Assembly: GCA_037447655.1 (NCBI GenBank)
Contig: JBBHKE010000827.1
Span: 155,316-219,315 of the forward strand
DNA: 64,000 bases
Origin: Zygnema cylindricum
Taxonomy: Eukaryota; Streptophyta; Zygnematophyceae; Zygnematales; Zygnemataceae
Direction of reading: 5' to 3'
The stretch's first letter is position 1, and each line of letters begins with the position of its first letter. This document shows positions 13,601-24,440 of the stretch, piece by piece. A model generated the notes under the pieces. The model was not told the DNA's origin and did no database searches. It was given only the letters and a program-made list of their open reading frames with translations. Both the position numbers and the translations under genes were made by a program.

Positions 13601-14217
13601 TCAAATGGGGTTTTTTTTGGGGTTAAATCACGCATTAAAAATTTTAACCCCTAAAAAAAATCCCAAAAAAATCTTCAAATTAAATACATTCACCTTCTAC
13701 ATACCCAGCTTAAAAAAAAAACAAAAAAAAAAAAAACATTTGGTTGCGCTAGTTGCTCTCGGATGATTTTTTTTTTTTTTTCCCGAAAAATATATTCCGG
13801 GAAAAAAAAAAATCAGTAAATAACAACAACATAATAATACGACTAATAATAATAATAACAATAACAATAACAATAACAATAATAATAATAATAATAATAA
13901 TAAATACCTTGGGTTGCAAGAGGCGCCCTCGGATGAATTTTCTTCGACTGATTTATTCGCAAGTTTCTGCGATGGCTTCCAGGAAGCTTCCCGGAAGCTG
14001 CGAAATTATTAATATCCTTTAAATCCTTTATCGTTAAATACGGATTACTTTCAGCCGCCCGGGCAGCCTGAAAAAAAAGTAAAAAAAAACTAAAAAAAAC
14101 GAAAATTTTCCCTGAAACCGCTCTTTTCCGACAGAAAAAAGAGTTTTTTTCCGTTTTTTTCCACAAATTCGGCATCTTTGAGCCCTTCCTGTCCAAAATT
14201 TCCCAAATTTGAGGCAT
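10688..14217 (-). CDS. Leucine-rich-repeat protein, small multi-exon gene
   Basis: Exons on the reverse strand, in transcript order: 14067-13908 (or starting at ATG 14217), 13073-12971, 12575-12504, 11975-11901, 11630-11559, 11067-11041, 10757-10688. Every junction has AG/GT borders and the phases agree throughout. Exon 13073-12971 encodes an LRR N-terminal cap (SWTESNPCDQWEGLEC, then VVKI). The next three exons (72, 75 and 72 bp) each encode one plant-type LRR: LRGSIPPSIGELVSLKEL, LHGEIPSNLEKLKDLEVL, LSGTIPKSLVNLREAQFL. The last exon encodes an acidic tail (ESPSEEEEEKENIF, stop 10688-10690). If translation begins at 14217 without an intron, residues about 35-55 form a hydrophobic run followed by ARA, a possible signal peptide, but that run may instead be the polypyrimidine tract of an intron. 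No kinase domain is seen, so this looks like a short secreted or receptor-like LRR protein of unknown ligand. The 27 bp exon is uncertain; an alternative donor at 11003-11007 would give a 60 bp exon that breaks phase. Confidence 0.72.
10695..10723 (-). other. Glu-rich C-terminal tail of the LRR protein
   Basis: GAA/GAG codon run encoding SEEEEEKEN just before the stop. The matching cttcctcttcc run on the + strand is coding, not a free microsatellite. Confidence 0.6.
12356..12384 (+). repeat. Poly-A tract in an LRR gene intron
   Basis: An uninterrupted A run of more than 20 bases. Neighbouring introns carry many shorter A/T runs, which create most of the Lys- or Phe-rich frames of this region. 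Confidence 0.9.
13734..13768 (-). pseudogene. Partial duplicate of an LRR-gene exon end
   Basis: Reverse-strand reading HPRATSATK resembles HPRAPLATQ at the 3' end of exon 14067-13908. The similarity covers about 30 bp, including the flanking direction, so this is a decayed local duplication of the exon border. Confidence 0.45.
13842..13903 (+). repeat. (AAT)n/(AAC AAT)n microsatellite at an exon edge
   Basis: A trinucleotide array directly downstream (in transcript sense) of the donor site at 13902-13907 of the first LRR-gene exon. Confidence 0.85.
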
Positions 14218-14219
14218 TT

Positions 14220-15640
14220 TTAATGCCCAAAAATAGTTTTTTTAATAGAAAAACGATGAAACTCGACCATATTATTGAAAAAAAATGCTCACTTTAATGC
14301 ATTTCTATTCTCTAAAGTTTTTTTCCTTAGGAAAAAAAAAAAAGGAAAAAAAATACATAAGTCTCTGTGTTTTTAGGAGGTCGAACATCCTTTTTTTCTC
14401 TCTTTCTAATTCCCCACAACAGACAAAACAGTCATCTCATTTTTGTCGTTTTCCCTAATGCTACGTGGCACAAGGAAAACGAATTCTCATCCTCATCACT
14501 AACAAACAAAAACGAAAAAAAATAAAAAAAATGGATAAAATAGAACGAAGGAAACGTGCGTAATTTTAAAGCTTCGAAAATTACAAATAAATGCAAGCAA
14601 AGATTGTGTACGGTATTGTACTTTGGATAAAATGTACTTTACGATAGCACATTTTTAGGAGTACATTAATGTACTTTAATGTACTTCTAGATAATGTTCG
14701 ATCCAGTATTTTGTCCTTTCTGAGCGACAAAATTGAAAGCTTTTATCCATAATTAACCCTCTTAACAAGTTTTGACCAACGGCAAGAAATAGTATCAATA
14801 ATTCGTACCTAAAGGTACATAAACCGTACATAACAATTATACAATACTTGTACTTTCTCGCAACTTTTAAGTACGAAATTTACAAAACAAGGCAGTTACT
14901 GTACTGTAGATTTGAGAGCACGTGTACCGTACTCTGTTTCATGCATTTTGTACGAAATAAAGTACAGTACTGTGGTTACAAAAAAGTTGTGCGAAAAACG
15001 GCGCAAAAACTTTGCGCAGAAAAGAAGTGTTCACACTGACGTTCTATCCATTTGCATTTTCCACAGTATCTACAGTCTCTGTCTGACAATGCCACGTCAC
15101 AACATTCGCATATCGTACGAGGGGTTCATTTGGCACGTCAGCTGATAGCCGTGCTCCATCGCTTATGCCACGTGGTCAGTTTTAGGTAGCTTGCGGTACA
15201 GTGTGCTGACGTGGTTTTAGGAGGCAAAAAGCAGTTGACGCATGTACGTGGGATTTCCGGCTGAAAGAAACTCGTACGGAATGTTAGATTCTTGTGACAT
15301 TCAGCTTGAGCCACGTGTTTTTTAGAACTTGAAAGGCTGTTTTGAATTCTGATTGGGTGTCAGAGAGTCCAGAAGGCCCTCGCCCGAACACGCGTGTACG
15401 AAAGTACGATCTGTGAAGCAAATCGAAGACGTTAAAATTTAATTTAACGACTCGGATTTAATAAGCGGCTGCCAGATGGACTTCATAGCGCCAGTCTATC
15501 CATTATGCGCGGGGTCGTTTTTGACGTTTCAAAAAATAACAAGCAACGCGACAAAAGTGCCGTACAATAACCCGGAAGTCAGAGGTTGAGAACCGATTAG
15601 CTGACGTCATCGAGCAGCCGATTCTTTCCATAGTTCAAAA
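14220..15640. other. Intergenic DNA rich in GTAC tetramers
   Basis: No gene is recognised. The tetramer gtac and the hexamer cgtacg recur densely (for example 14610-14700 and 14870-15000). Short frames here have no support. Confidence 0.4.
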
Positions 15641-15642
15641 CA

Positions 15643-16208
15643 TAGTTCAAAAGTAGGCGTTTTTATGGTAGGCCTTTGGTAGGCGCACAAAACTTGGCAC
15701 AAAACTCGCGCAGAGTAGGCATACTGTATGTGTGTGCGTTGTGCACACTCTTGTACGAACGTACGAATCTGACGTATCATCATAGTACAGCGCACGCCGC
15801 CGGACGAAATTTTTTAGCGAACTGTCACGGCCTAGGATGACATTCCGCGGGAAAAAAAACACGGAAAAACAAAAAAAAACGCAGACGTAAGTTCTATCGT
15901 AAGTTGTGTTATGGGCTTTTCATGTGATCATTTTGAGATCGTTACTTTGATCAACGACCGTCCGATCGTCCGAATTTGACAGTTTAAATAAAAAATACCT
16001 AAAAACTCACAAAAAAATAAGAATTTGTCCGATTTTTTTTCAAAATTTAGACATGACGTTTAATTCTCTATCGATCGATGTTCAACTCAACCCTGTTACT
16101 ATTATTTTTCATTTTGCGATCAATACAATATGGGTCTTAAAGCCATATTGTATGTTTTATGTACAATAGGCATATTGTATGGGCCTACTTTCACCTACAT
16201 TTGAACTA
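15643..16208 (+). mobile_element. TIR element, family TAGTTCAAAAGTAGG, long copy
   Basis: Left end TAGTTCAAAAGTAGG and right end CCTACATTTGAACTA are inverted repeats. A shorter relative with the same termini and much of the same interior is at 18285-18546. Interior landmarks shared by both are gcgaccgtccgat-like and acaatatgggtcttaa...tattgt hairpins. The TA at each border suggests a mariner-type TA target duplication. No transposase frame is present, so it is non-autonomous. Confidence 0.75.
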
Positions 16209-16239
16209 TAGTATGAACAAACTAGAAGCTACAGTACAG

Positions 16240-16465
16240 TACAGTGCGTCGTGAATAGCTATTAGTGTTAATGTCTTTTTTGCCGCTTAAAACATCTATT
16301 CTATGTACACTCTTCTCCGATTTTCAATTTGAGACCGTCAATCGGAAGCTAAGAATATTACCTTTCAATCGCATTCATCATATCCACAATCCGACGAGTG
16401 TGTACGAAGAAAATATGTTTTAAGTGGCAAAATAAACATTAACACTAATAGCGACACACCGTGTA
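16240..16465 (+). mobile_element. Mariner-like MITE (CACCGTG family)
   Basis: Ends TACAGTGCGTCGTGAATAG and the complementary CGACACACCGTGTA, with inner repeats TATTAGTGTTAATG/CATTAACACTAATA and GCTTAAAACAT/ATGTTTTAAG. TA borders both ends. About 226 bp and non-coding. Relatives are at 19488-19706, 38162-38369 and 63587-63788. Confidence 0.8.
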
Positions 16466-18284
16466 ATTTTTTATCGTTGGTATAGTTCAGCTGACCGTTG
16501 ACTGTTTTCTTACAATAAGATTGTCACTGATTGTACGGTTAAAATTTTGTCTCGGCGCAAAAAACTAATTAGATGTAAAGGAGTCACTGCAAACCGTAGA
16601 TTAGCTAGATCGACTGCAACTAAGGAGGTAAGAACAAAAGCATACTTCTATTGTTTTAGGAAAAAAATAGTAAAGAAAAAGTAAAGAAGAAAAAATAGTC
16701 CACGTCATAGGCTTTTTTAAGATGATCCAATGGATACCCCCTCTGCCATATTTAATTTATTTAATTGCCATAAATTCGTATATAATCTCGTGTTGTACAG
16801 GTTTTCGTGCGGAAAGTTCGAACGGAAAATCGTATCCTATGATCGCATTTTTTATCATTGGCGGGTGTAGGGAGGGGACTTTATTTTGAGACACTTCAAA
16901 TCATTGCTAACAGTCGTTTGTTCTTCTAGGAAAAATAGTGTGGATTTTTATTTGTTATGTCCAGGATTTGTGCACGGATGCTCCATTTGATTTTCCGCGA
17001 GACTCGATGTACGGCATTCTTGTACTGTTGCTCATCCCTGAAGATTCGGGTGCTACTATTTTGACAGAGGTTCTATGTGGAAAAATAGCCGTTACAGGGT
17101 TATTGAACAGATCATGTAAAGGCGTCCTGGCTCCGTCAACTTGGCACCATGCCGCATACTGTTATTAGCGTTGACAGCTATAATTTTGTCGCGACTTTTT
17201 TGGGCCAAAAAATATAAAATATTGTTATCAGCATAATAAATAAGTGGATTATGCATTGCCACGTGTTAATGCACTAAATTAGTATTATATTTTTTTATTT
17301 TACATCAACACTAATAAACTTTCAACGCTAGTAACGACTCGCATGGACTGTAGCAACCGTGATCTGATTGATCAGAATATTGTCACGTCCTGTTGTTTGG
17401 GAGATTCTATTAGCCAATAGGAAGAGAGCATATGTATGTCGCTTCAACGCATTCCTGATGTTTTCGAAACCCTAAAGTCGTATGTGGAGGACTATGTGTG
17501 ACGGTGCATCACGTACGTCATGGCAGAATTGGCCAAAGCACCTGTTCTGTCGTATAGCGACAGTATTGTCGTGTCCAAAAAGCATGCTTGAAAAAAAGAC
17601 AAGAAAATAGACCGAAAAAAACAAACATGACTTTGTTTGACACGTACACGAAATACTTTATGCTGTCTGGCATGTCAGTATGTCACAAAAAAAACAAATC
17701 TGTACGGACCGCTCTCGTGCTTTGGGGCAGCTGTTTGCCTAAAATCCAATTGCAGCAGTTACTACAGTGTGCACGTTTTTTGACACCTTTCGAAAAGCTG
17801 CTAAGGAACCTAGGCGGACAGTTAGAGGGCTTCGATTCTTATGTACGAAAATCTTAACGTGTTCGGTAAAGACGAATGTTATGTTAATTTCCGAGTTCGC
17901 CTCAGCGTCCGGTAGCGCAGTTCCCTGCTGGCAATGCGCACTTTTCACATGGAGAAAATCTGCCGGACGTCGGTGCCGCAAAGCTTTTTCTCAAACTAAA
18001 CGTCAACGGCGGTAAAGATCGCCACCTGTCGAAGTGAAATTCACCGAAGCCGTTACGACTGTGCCACGTGTTATAGTATACGTTTTCAAATTTCTAACCT
18101 AAAAAAACCAAGTACAGCAGGACAGTCGAACAGATCAGGAGCTGACTGTAGAGCTTCAACATTAAATATTGTCTGTTTCATCAACGTGTAACAAAATGAG
18201 TGGCTGAATTCATATTTAAAAATCCCACGTCATCCCTTTTTTTTAAAGGACAAGTGTACCAGCAAATTATATCAGAGTCGACCA
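16466..18284. other. Intergenic DNA, nothing recognised
   Basis: Short frames at 16938-17168 and 17588-17857 have no motif or plausible exon context. A CACCGTG-family MITE remnant may lie near 17300-17350. Confidence 0.4.
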
Positions 18285-18546
18285 TAGTTCAAAAGTAGGC
18301 GTTTTATTGTAGGCCTTTGGTAGGCGCAAGTTGTGTTATAGGCTTTTCATGTGATCTTCTTAGATCGCTACTTTGATCAGCGACCGTCCGATGACGTTTA
18401 ATTCTCTATCGAACGATGTGCAACTCAACCCTGTTACATTTGTTTTTCATCTTGCGACCAATACAATATGGGTCTTAAGGTCATATTGTATGTTTTGCGT
18501 ACAATAGGCATATTGTTTGGGCCTACTTTCACCTACTTTTGAACTA
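18285..18546 (+). mobile_element. TIR element, family TAGTTCAAAAGTAGG, short copy
   Basis: Perfect 15 bp inverted ends TAGTTCAAAAGTAGG / CCTACTTTTGAACTA. The interior is a deletion derivative of 15643-16208: it keeps both termini and the gcgaccgtccgat, caactcaaccctgtta and tattgt hairpin segments. This is the typical MITE pattern. Confidence 0.85.
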
Positions 18547-19487
18547 CTCAGTCAACGATAGTAAAGATTTCGTCTTGGATACGTAGCAAAAACCGATATT
18601 TTTGATAAAACAAGGAAATCTGCTGACGGCGACTTTCCACGATACGGAAGACCATCCGTACGCATCAAATTTTGTTATTTTCTCCTGATCTGGTAGGCAG
18701 AGTGGCACCTAGAAAAAGGAGAATACGTGAAATCTCCTGTCACGTACACGTGTGACCACCTGTTGACAATTTCTAGAAAAGTACGAACACCAAATAAACG
18801 GTGAGTATTCACATGTCACCCAAGAGAACCCGGCAAATCAAATCTCTCGTATTCCGTACGATATTGTCTCGAATTTTCCGTACAATGATGCCTGTTACTT
18901 GTCGAATTTTCGCCTCACGACTTTGGCACTTTTCTCCGACGATCTGAAATTCTAGATGGCAGCTTTTGAAGATTTTCGGGCAGAGAAACAGACAAAAACA
19001 AAAAATCATAAAAGAATATTGCCATACCTGTCTGGCAGAACGTATACGTCAGAAACTCATAATTAGCCACTCGTTATAAATATATATTTTATACCCGCGA
19101 ATCCAGCCAATATGATTGGACGTTCGATTTCTTGTCTACCCGGGTCAATTTGATTTGCGGTTAAATACAGCCAAACTATAACCGACAAGTTCTCGACAGA
19201 AAAGGAAAAAAACGTTCGATCAAATCCAGTACCAGTAATTATTTTGTTATGTATTTCCAGCGTAGGCTGACGTCATCCGGGATAGATGTCCACACCGAAC
19301 TTTTTGTTTCATGTTATCAAGCACAGATTTTGAGTGGGACAAACCTAAATTATGCCCTTTTCGAGTTTATAAGTGGTATATCAGTTGAAGTCCTGCTGCC
19401 AAAAAAAATGTCAGCTTGAAAATCTCATAATAAATTTAAGTTTGAATAATGCACCAGCCCCTCACACCGAGCACGGACGTAGGCGAG

Positions 19488-19706
19488 TACAGTGCACCAT
19501 GTTATTAGTGTTGATAAACTATTCGCCACTTAAAACATTTTTCTCCGTACAAAATTGTCCGATTTCACATGGAGACGACCAATCGGAAGGTGAGAATCTT
19601 CACTTTCAATCGCAGTCGTCAGATTCATAACTCGACAAGCGTGTAAGGAGAAAAGATGTTTTAGGTGGCAAAAAAAAGATTAACATTAATAGCGGTAAAG
19701 GGTGTA
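19488..19706 (+). mobile_element. Mariner-like MITE (CACCGTG family), diverged copy
   Basis: Same inner inverted repeats as 16240-16465 (CACTTAAAACAT near 19530, GATGTTTTAGGTGGC near 19655, ATTAACATTAATAGCGGTA near 19679), with TA at both borders. Confidence 0.75.
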
Positions 19707-20512
19707 CTGTACTTGTACAAGTTGAAGGCTAAGGGCCGTGCTCCATCAGGCAAAAAGTGAGGTTGTTTACTGGGAGACGTACCTTTTCGTCTTAAGGGTG
19801 AACCTCCATTAGGCGAAAAGTGAGGTTGTCTACTGGAAAAAATGCATTTACGTACATTTTCGTACAGGGACATATTGTTTTTTTTGTTTTTTTTTTAAAC
19901 ATCGTTACTGGAGATTCGACAAGATTCTCCAAACTTTAGGGTGACAAAGTCAACCGTCCGATTAAGTGTTTTCGAAGCATTCTATCCAGTGTCTGGCTAG
20001 TCTCCTCCGTGAGGAGACTAGCTACACACTAGACGTGTGAAATATGTACACATGGAAAAGACACTAACGACCCATGATGAATGTGACATAGGAATGCTAC
20101 ATGTGGCATAGGTCACGCGCCTCGGGACAAGCTGGAATCAAAACCACAAAAAAAAAACCAAAAAACTTTGTTGAAGAATGTGCCGTGAAGCCTCCTTCAA
20201 CATCCATTGACAACCGTAATTTGTCGCGCCCGCTTTCTTCAAACTTTCGTACAACGACAAAACACAAACGTACAAAGTGTACATTCACGTAATTTTAATT
20301 TGTGGCTGGTCGTTCAGGTACGAGTTCATATTTTGTGCTTTTAAAGTCTTTGACTATCATCGTCGTCTGAACAAGAATCTATGTGGATCAAATCAAAATA
20401 AAGCACTTACGCTATATATTTCGTGATGACACGACCTGATGGATAAGTGAACAAAATAAAACTCCCAACTAATAGCTTTCGCACAAATACTGTCGGCGCT
20501 GATAGGGGTTCA

Positions 20513-20800
20513 CCCTTAGGGCGTGTTCCCATGTGTTCAAGTAAGGGTTTTTTTCCGTCGTTTTCACAGATTATGGAACTTTCAACGAGAAAATATTACG
20601 CCGTACGAAAAATGGGCAAAAACACAAGTACATTTTGCGTCATCTTGGATCTTAAAAGGTACGGCAATTTGGCGTTATTATCATCGCGACCCATTTCCAG
20701 CTCGTCTTCACACTTGCACTGGAATCAAATCGCGACCTGATTTTCATCAAAATACTCCCCTATTGACGAATAGAAATCCATGATTGCACGCGTCAAACAT
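20513..20800 (+). mobile_element. Harbinger-like MITE, left part only
   Basis: Begins TTAGGGCGTGTTCCCATGTG and continues with sequence similar to the interior of the 23627-24437 element (gtcgttttc...aacgagaaaat...gccgtac...cgaccca...ccagctc(g/a)tcttca). The right terminus was not located, so this is a partial or diverged copy. Confidence 0.5.
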
Positions 20801-21046
20801 TTTTCAAAAATTTTGAACGACGGAGAGTACACTCTATTTTTTCCCCTGCTCGTCACGCGCATGTACGTACGAAAATGACGAGCATGTACTGAAAAAAATC
20901 GTTGGGGTATCAGACCTTCACTTTCATTCATAGGTCATTTGCAAAATTTTACGTCGTCTTCGTCTCTCCCCCTCTTTATCACTCGAACTCCTCTTTCTCT
21001 CTTATTTACACGAGATGCACCAATAATATTATCGAATGAAACATAA

Positions 21047-21096
<50 letters not shown>
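21047..21096. repeat. (AT)n microsatellite
   Basis: An uninterrupted ta/at dinucleotide array of roughly 50 bp. Confidence 0.95.
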
Positions 21097-21098
<2 letters not shown>

Positions 21099-21188
21099 AA
21101 ATTTTTTGGTCTAAGTTTGATGGCATATCGAATGACAAGGGATAAAAATACTAAATCGGGAAGCCATGGCGAAAAAATTACATACTGA

Positions 21189-21691
21189 TGACGTCACAGG
21201 GTAGCATGATTTAGCTTTTTCACAAAACCCTAAACATCTACAATGTCACAGAAACCTCGACGTCTAAAACCGTCGCCGTTTTTGTAGACGTCACCAATTT
21301 TAGGAAGCTTCGTAGTTGTCTACATTTCGTTTCGTAGATTGTCACACATTTTGTATACGTCTACAACTATCACATATTTGAAGTAATGAAGGCGCAAGTA
21401 ATGATTGACATAGGGTATGTCCCCATGTTATCGGTACTTTGATGAAGTATTCTGGACTGTAGAGAAGATTCGCCGTACTACTTTGAAGAGCGTCCCAATG
21501 TGCGAAAATGAAATCGGAACTTTGACATGTGAAGGGTGTAGACGTGGGTACAATTTGTGACGATTGAAGACGACTACGAAACTTCCGACTATTGGTGACG
21601 CCAACAAAAACAGCGACAGTTGTAGACGTATAGATTTTTATGAAATTGGCAAATTGCATATGTTTACGGTTTGGTGACATTGTGACGTCAC
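21189..21691 (+). mobile_element. Foldback-type element with long subterminal inverted repeats
   Basis: The outer ends share TGACGTCACA, and the matched segments ACCGTAAACAT / ACCCTAAACAT lie further in. The main arms (about 21270-21340 and 21562-21630) are about 70 bp inverted copies of each other: gtcgccgtttttgtagacgtcacc against the complement of ggtgacgccaacaaaaacagcgac, then gaagcttcgtagttgtct against the complement of agacgactacgaaacttc. No protein is encoded. Confidence 0.65.
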
Positions 21692-23384
21692 GCTCACTTC
21701 TGACAACGTCGACGTCATGGATTCAAGAACTTTCCACCATAGTTTACTGATTTCGCCTTTTCTACTTTTCTCACTCAACTTGCCAAATAAAAACCTAAAA
21801 AAATTAAAAAATATATTTTTCAAAGATCTTTCATTTTATACCAATATTGGCGTGTCTCATTTTATAAGTGTGAGATACAAGCGATGGGGTGAGAGGGAGA
21901 GGGGAGAGGCGACGACAGTGGAAAACTACGCTAAGGACCCGAATGCAAGTGGAAGTCCGAGACCCTTGCAATTTTTTTTCCGTACATAACGCGTGCTGGG
22001 CACGGAGAAAAACAGCGAGGGCTCTCCCTCGTCCTAAAATTTTCACACTCTTGTGGCGCGTCCGTGGGTCGTTTTTCATTCGCTGTTTGGGCGGTACTTG
22101 AACGAAAATCACCCCCTCGAGGTTATTTTGGATGAAGTTTTTTTTTGGGCTAGATTCTCTTGCACGAGGGTCTAAAAGGGGAAAGGCAAAATGCGTTCAC
22201 ATGACGACAAACACGCCATACATCCAAAGTATGAATTGACGTTCACTCTACTTCGGTAAAAATGATTTTCTCGTACGGCTAAAGTTTTTGTCAAAGTTCC
22301 CATGAACTGTTCGAGTCATATACCCGATTCCCTCGTCGAGAGTTTCCCATTTAAAATTATTTGAATTATCTGTCCATTTCCGTACAGAAACTTTTCTTGT
22401 CGCATTTTGAAGCCCTAGCCCTAATTTGTCCCTTAACCCTAATTTGCTCCTTAACCTTAATTTGAAAAAACTCATAGCCGAAAAAAGAATTTGGGAGGTT
22501 AAAAAATGAAAATTTGTCACTTTTGAGGTTAAAAGATTTTGAGTTAAGTGTCGTTTTTTGGACATTTGAACTTTTTAAACGAGATATTTGTGGATTTGTT
22601 TGTGAATTTTGCGAAAAAAGGGTTAAGAATAGAAAAGTTTGGGGTAATAAATATTGAATCAACATCTTTTTGGATAGAATATTTTTTGGAAAAAAAATGT
22701 GATGTTGGTGAAGTGCAATTTTTTTTGAAGGATATTACAAATTTCGCGTTTCTTTTTTTCTGAAATTATTTAAGAAAAGGGGGATAAAACTGTAATTACC
22801 TCGCCTCTAAAACTTCTCCGAGCAAAAATTGAAAAAAAAAAGCTGTGTGTTTATATGTAAAAAGTTAGGATTTATCGAAGTAAGGTGAAAATTGTAATCT
22901 TAACTCTTTCATCTCATTTTCACTTAAGAAAAGTTATAAATTTTTAGAAAGAATGATAGAAAATGCTTTTCTTTTTTTTCTTGTCAGGAAAAATGTTAGC
23001 GCTTTTATAAAGAAAAGAAGTCACGACTTTTTAGTTCTTTCCTTTTTTTCTTTTTTTTTATGAAGGAATTAGGGTTAGGGTTTATGGCAGAGGATGGTAA
23101 TCCAAACTCTATATTCCGGCAGGTATTAGGTACTTTAAAATATACCGTATGTATTTATCGTATTTTATTTATAGCATATCTCTATACAAAAATGCATCGG
23201 ACTCCGTACCTTTTTTCCGGCGTTTTTCTATTCCGCCAGCTAATATAAAAACGTTGAATCGTTGAATCAATTATCGTTGTCACCAGAGACGCCAATCAAA
23301 ACTCATAACACTCAACGGCTCAAGATCTTACACCAAAATTATCGACGGTCAATTATCGTTGTCACCAGAGACGAAGGCGACTAC

Positions 23385-24440
23385 TAGTGTTGGGTATCGG
23401 GTAAATTCATATCGCGATAATCTCGATATTCGATATATTGAATATCGATCTAGGAGGATCCTCGATATATCGTACCGAGACCAAAATAAATCATCGCGAT
23501 ATATATCGCGATATATAGTATTTTTTAAATTTAATATTTTTATTTTTTTATATAATATGTTATTTTATCGAAAAAGTCAAATTGTCTAATACGCCGCGTA
23601 CGCTGTGATTTTCGTTCCGTGACTTAGGGTACTTTCGCATGTGCTAAAGTTACAGTTATTTTCTGTCGTTTTCCTCCATAACTTAGAAAAAAACGAGAAA
23701 ATCAGCCGCCGTACCAAAAAAATGAAATTAACACCGTACAAGTCAGGTTTCCTTACAACTTTAAATGTACTGCAGTTTGTCGTCTAGCGCGAAGTAGTTT
23801 GTCGTCTACCGCATTTCGACCCACTTTTGCGTCCTTCCAGCTCATCTTCAAACTATATTTCAAATCACCTCGCGAGGTGATTTTAAATATAGTCCGAAAA
23901 GGTAAGCGAATAGAGAGATGCTGCCGCACGTGTCAGAACGCTTTTACAATTTTTGTGCGCAAAATACTAAAAAAAAAAACACCGCACGTTTCCAGCTTGT
24001 GCGTACTGTTTTTCGTGCGCTGATTTCCGTACAGGGGCCGTCTCTCTCAAACACACGTGTCTTCACACATACGGCGTATGAAAAAATTGGCCACCTGTCG
24101 GCAAGTGGGAAGAAAAAAAAAGAAACAGCATTTCTGTGCGTCAGCGAAAGGTTTTAGAAGATTTCGACACGTCGACAATGTGGCGTACAGACATTACGAA
24201 GTCACAAAAATTATAAAGCGTGGGGAGAAACCGCCCCAAATTGCAGCCGGGTGGAAGTTTCGCCTCATTTTGTGTACCACTTCATTTGTCACAATGTTTT
24301 GTACACGTCTACGTAAGTCACTATTTTAAGTGACAAGTTTATTTCGTTTACATCCGAATGCTTTGAAAATTGTACGGAGAATCTTCGCTAAAATACAAAG
24401 TAACAAGACTAAGTTTCGGTTACATGCGAAAGTACCCTTA
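23385..24440 (+). mobile_element. Truncated hAT-like element (left end only)
   Basis: Starts TAGTGTTGGGTATCG as in the intact copy at 36495, followed by a stretch dense in cgatatatcg palindromes. The matching right terminus is missing because this copy ends at the nested MITE. Confidence 0.8.
23627..24437 (+). mobile_element. Harbinger-like MITE nested in the hAT-like element, copy 1
   Basis: Perfect 16 bp TIRs GGGTACTTTCGCATGT / ACATGCGAAAGTACCC, flanked on both sides by TTA, the target duplication of PIF/Harbinger elements. 811 bp. No transposase domain is recognisable; the Met-to-stop frames inside are short and are shadows. Confidence 0.88.

Larger units (their letters stand above)
22021..24440 (+). 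repeat. 2.42 kb direct duplication, copy 1
   Basis: Almost base-for-base identical to 35131-37550 (offset 13,110). I saw only a handful of differences: one-base indels near 22027, 22169, 22487 and 22668, and substitutions near 23730-23745. It includes the left part of a hAT-like element (from 23385, after its target-site sequence gcgactac at 23377-23384) and a complete Harbinger-like MITE (23627-24437), and stops exactly at that MITE's right TTA. Confidence 0.93.

Noticed and set aside
22406-22470. Interstitial telomere repeat (ccctaa-like units)
   Set aside because: Only irregularly spaced ccctaa words within aattagggtt-like text, not a tandem array; the same sequence recurs in the duplicate at 35517.
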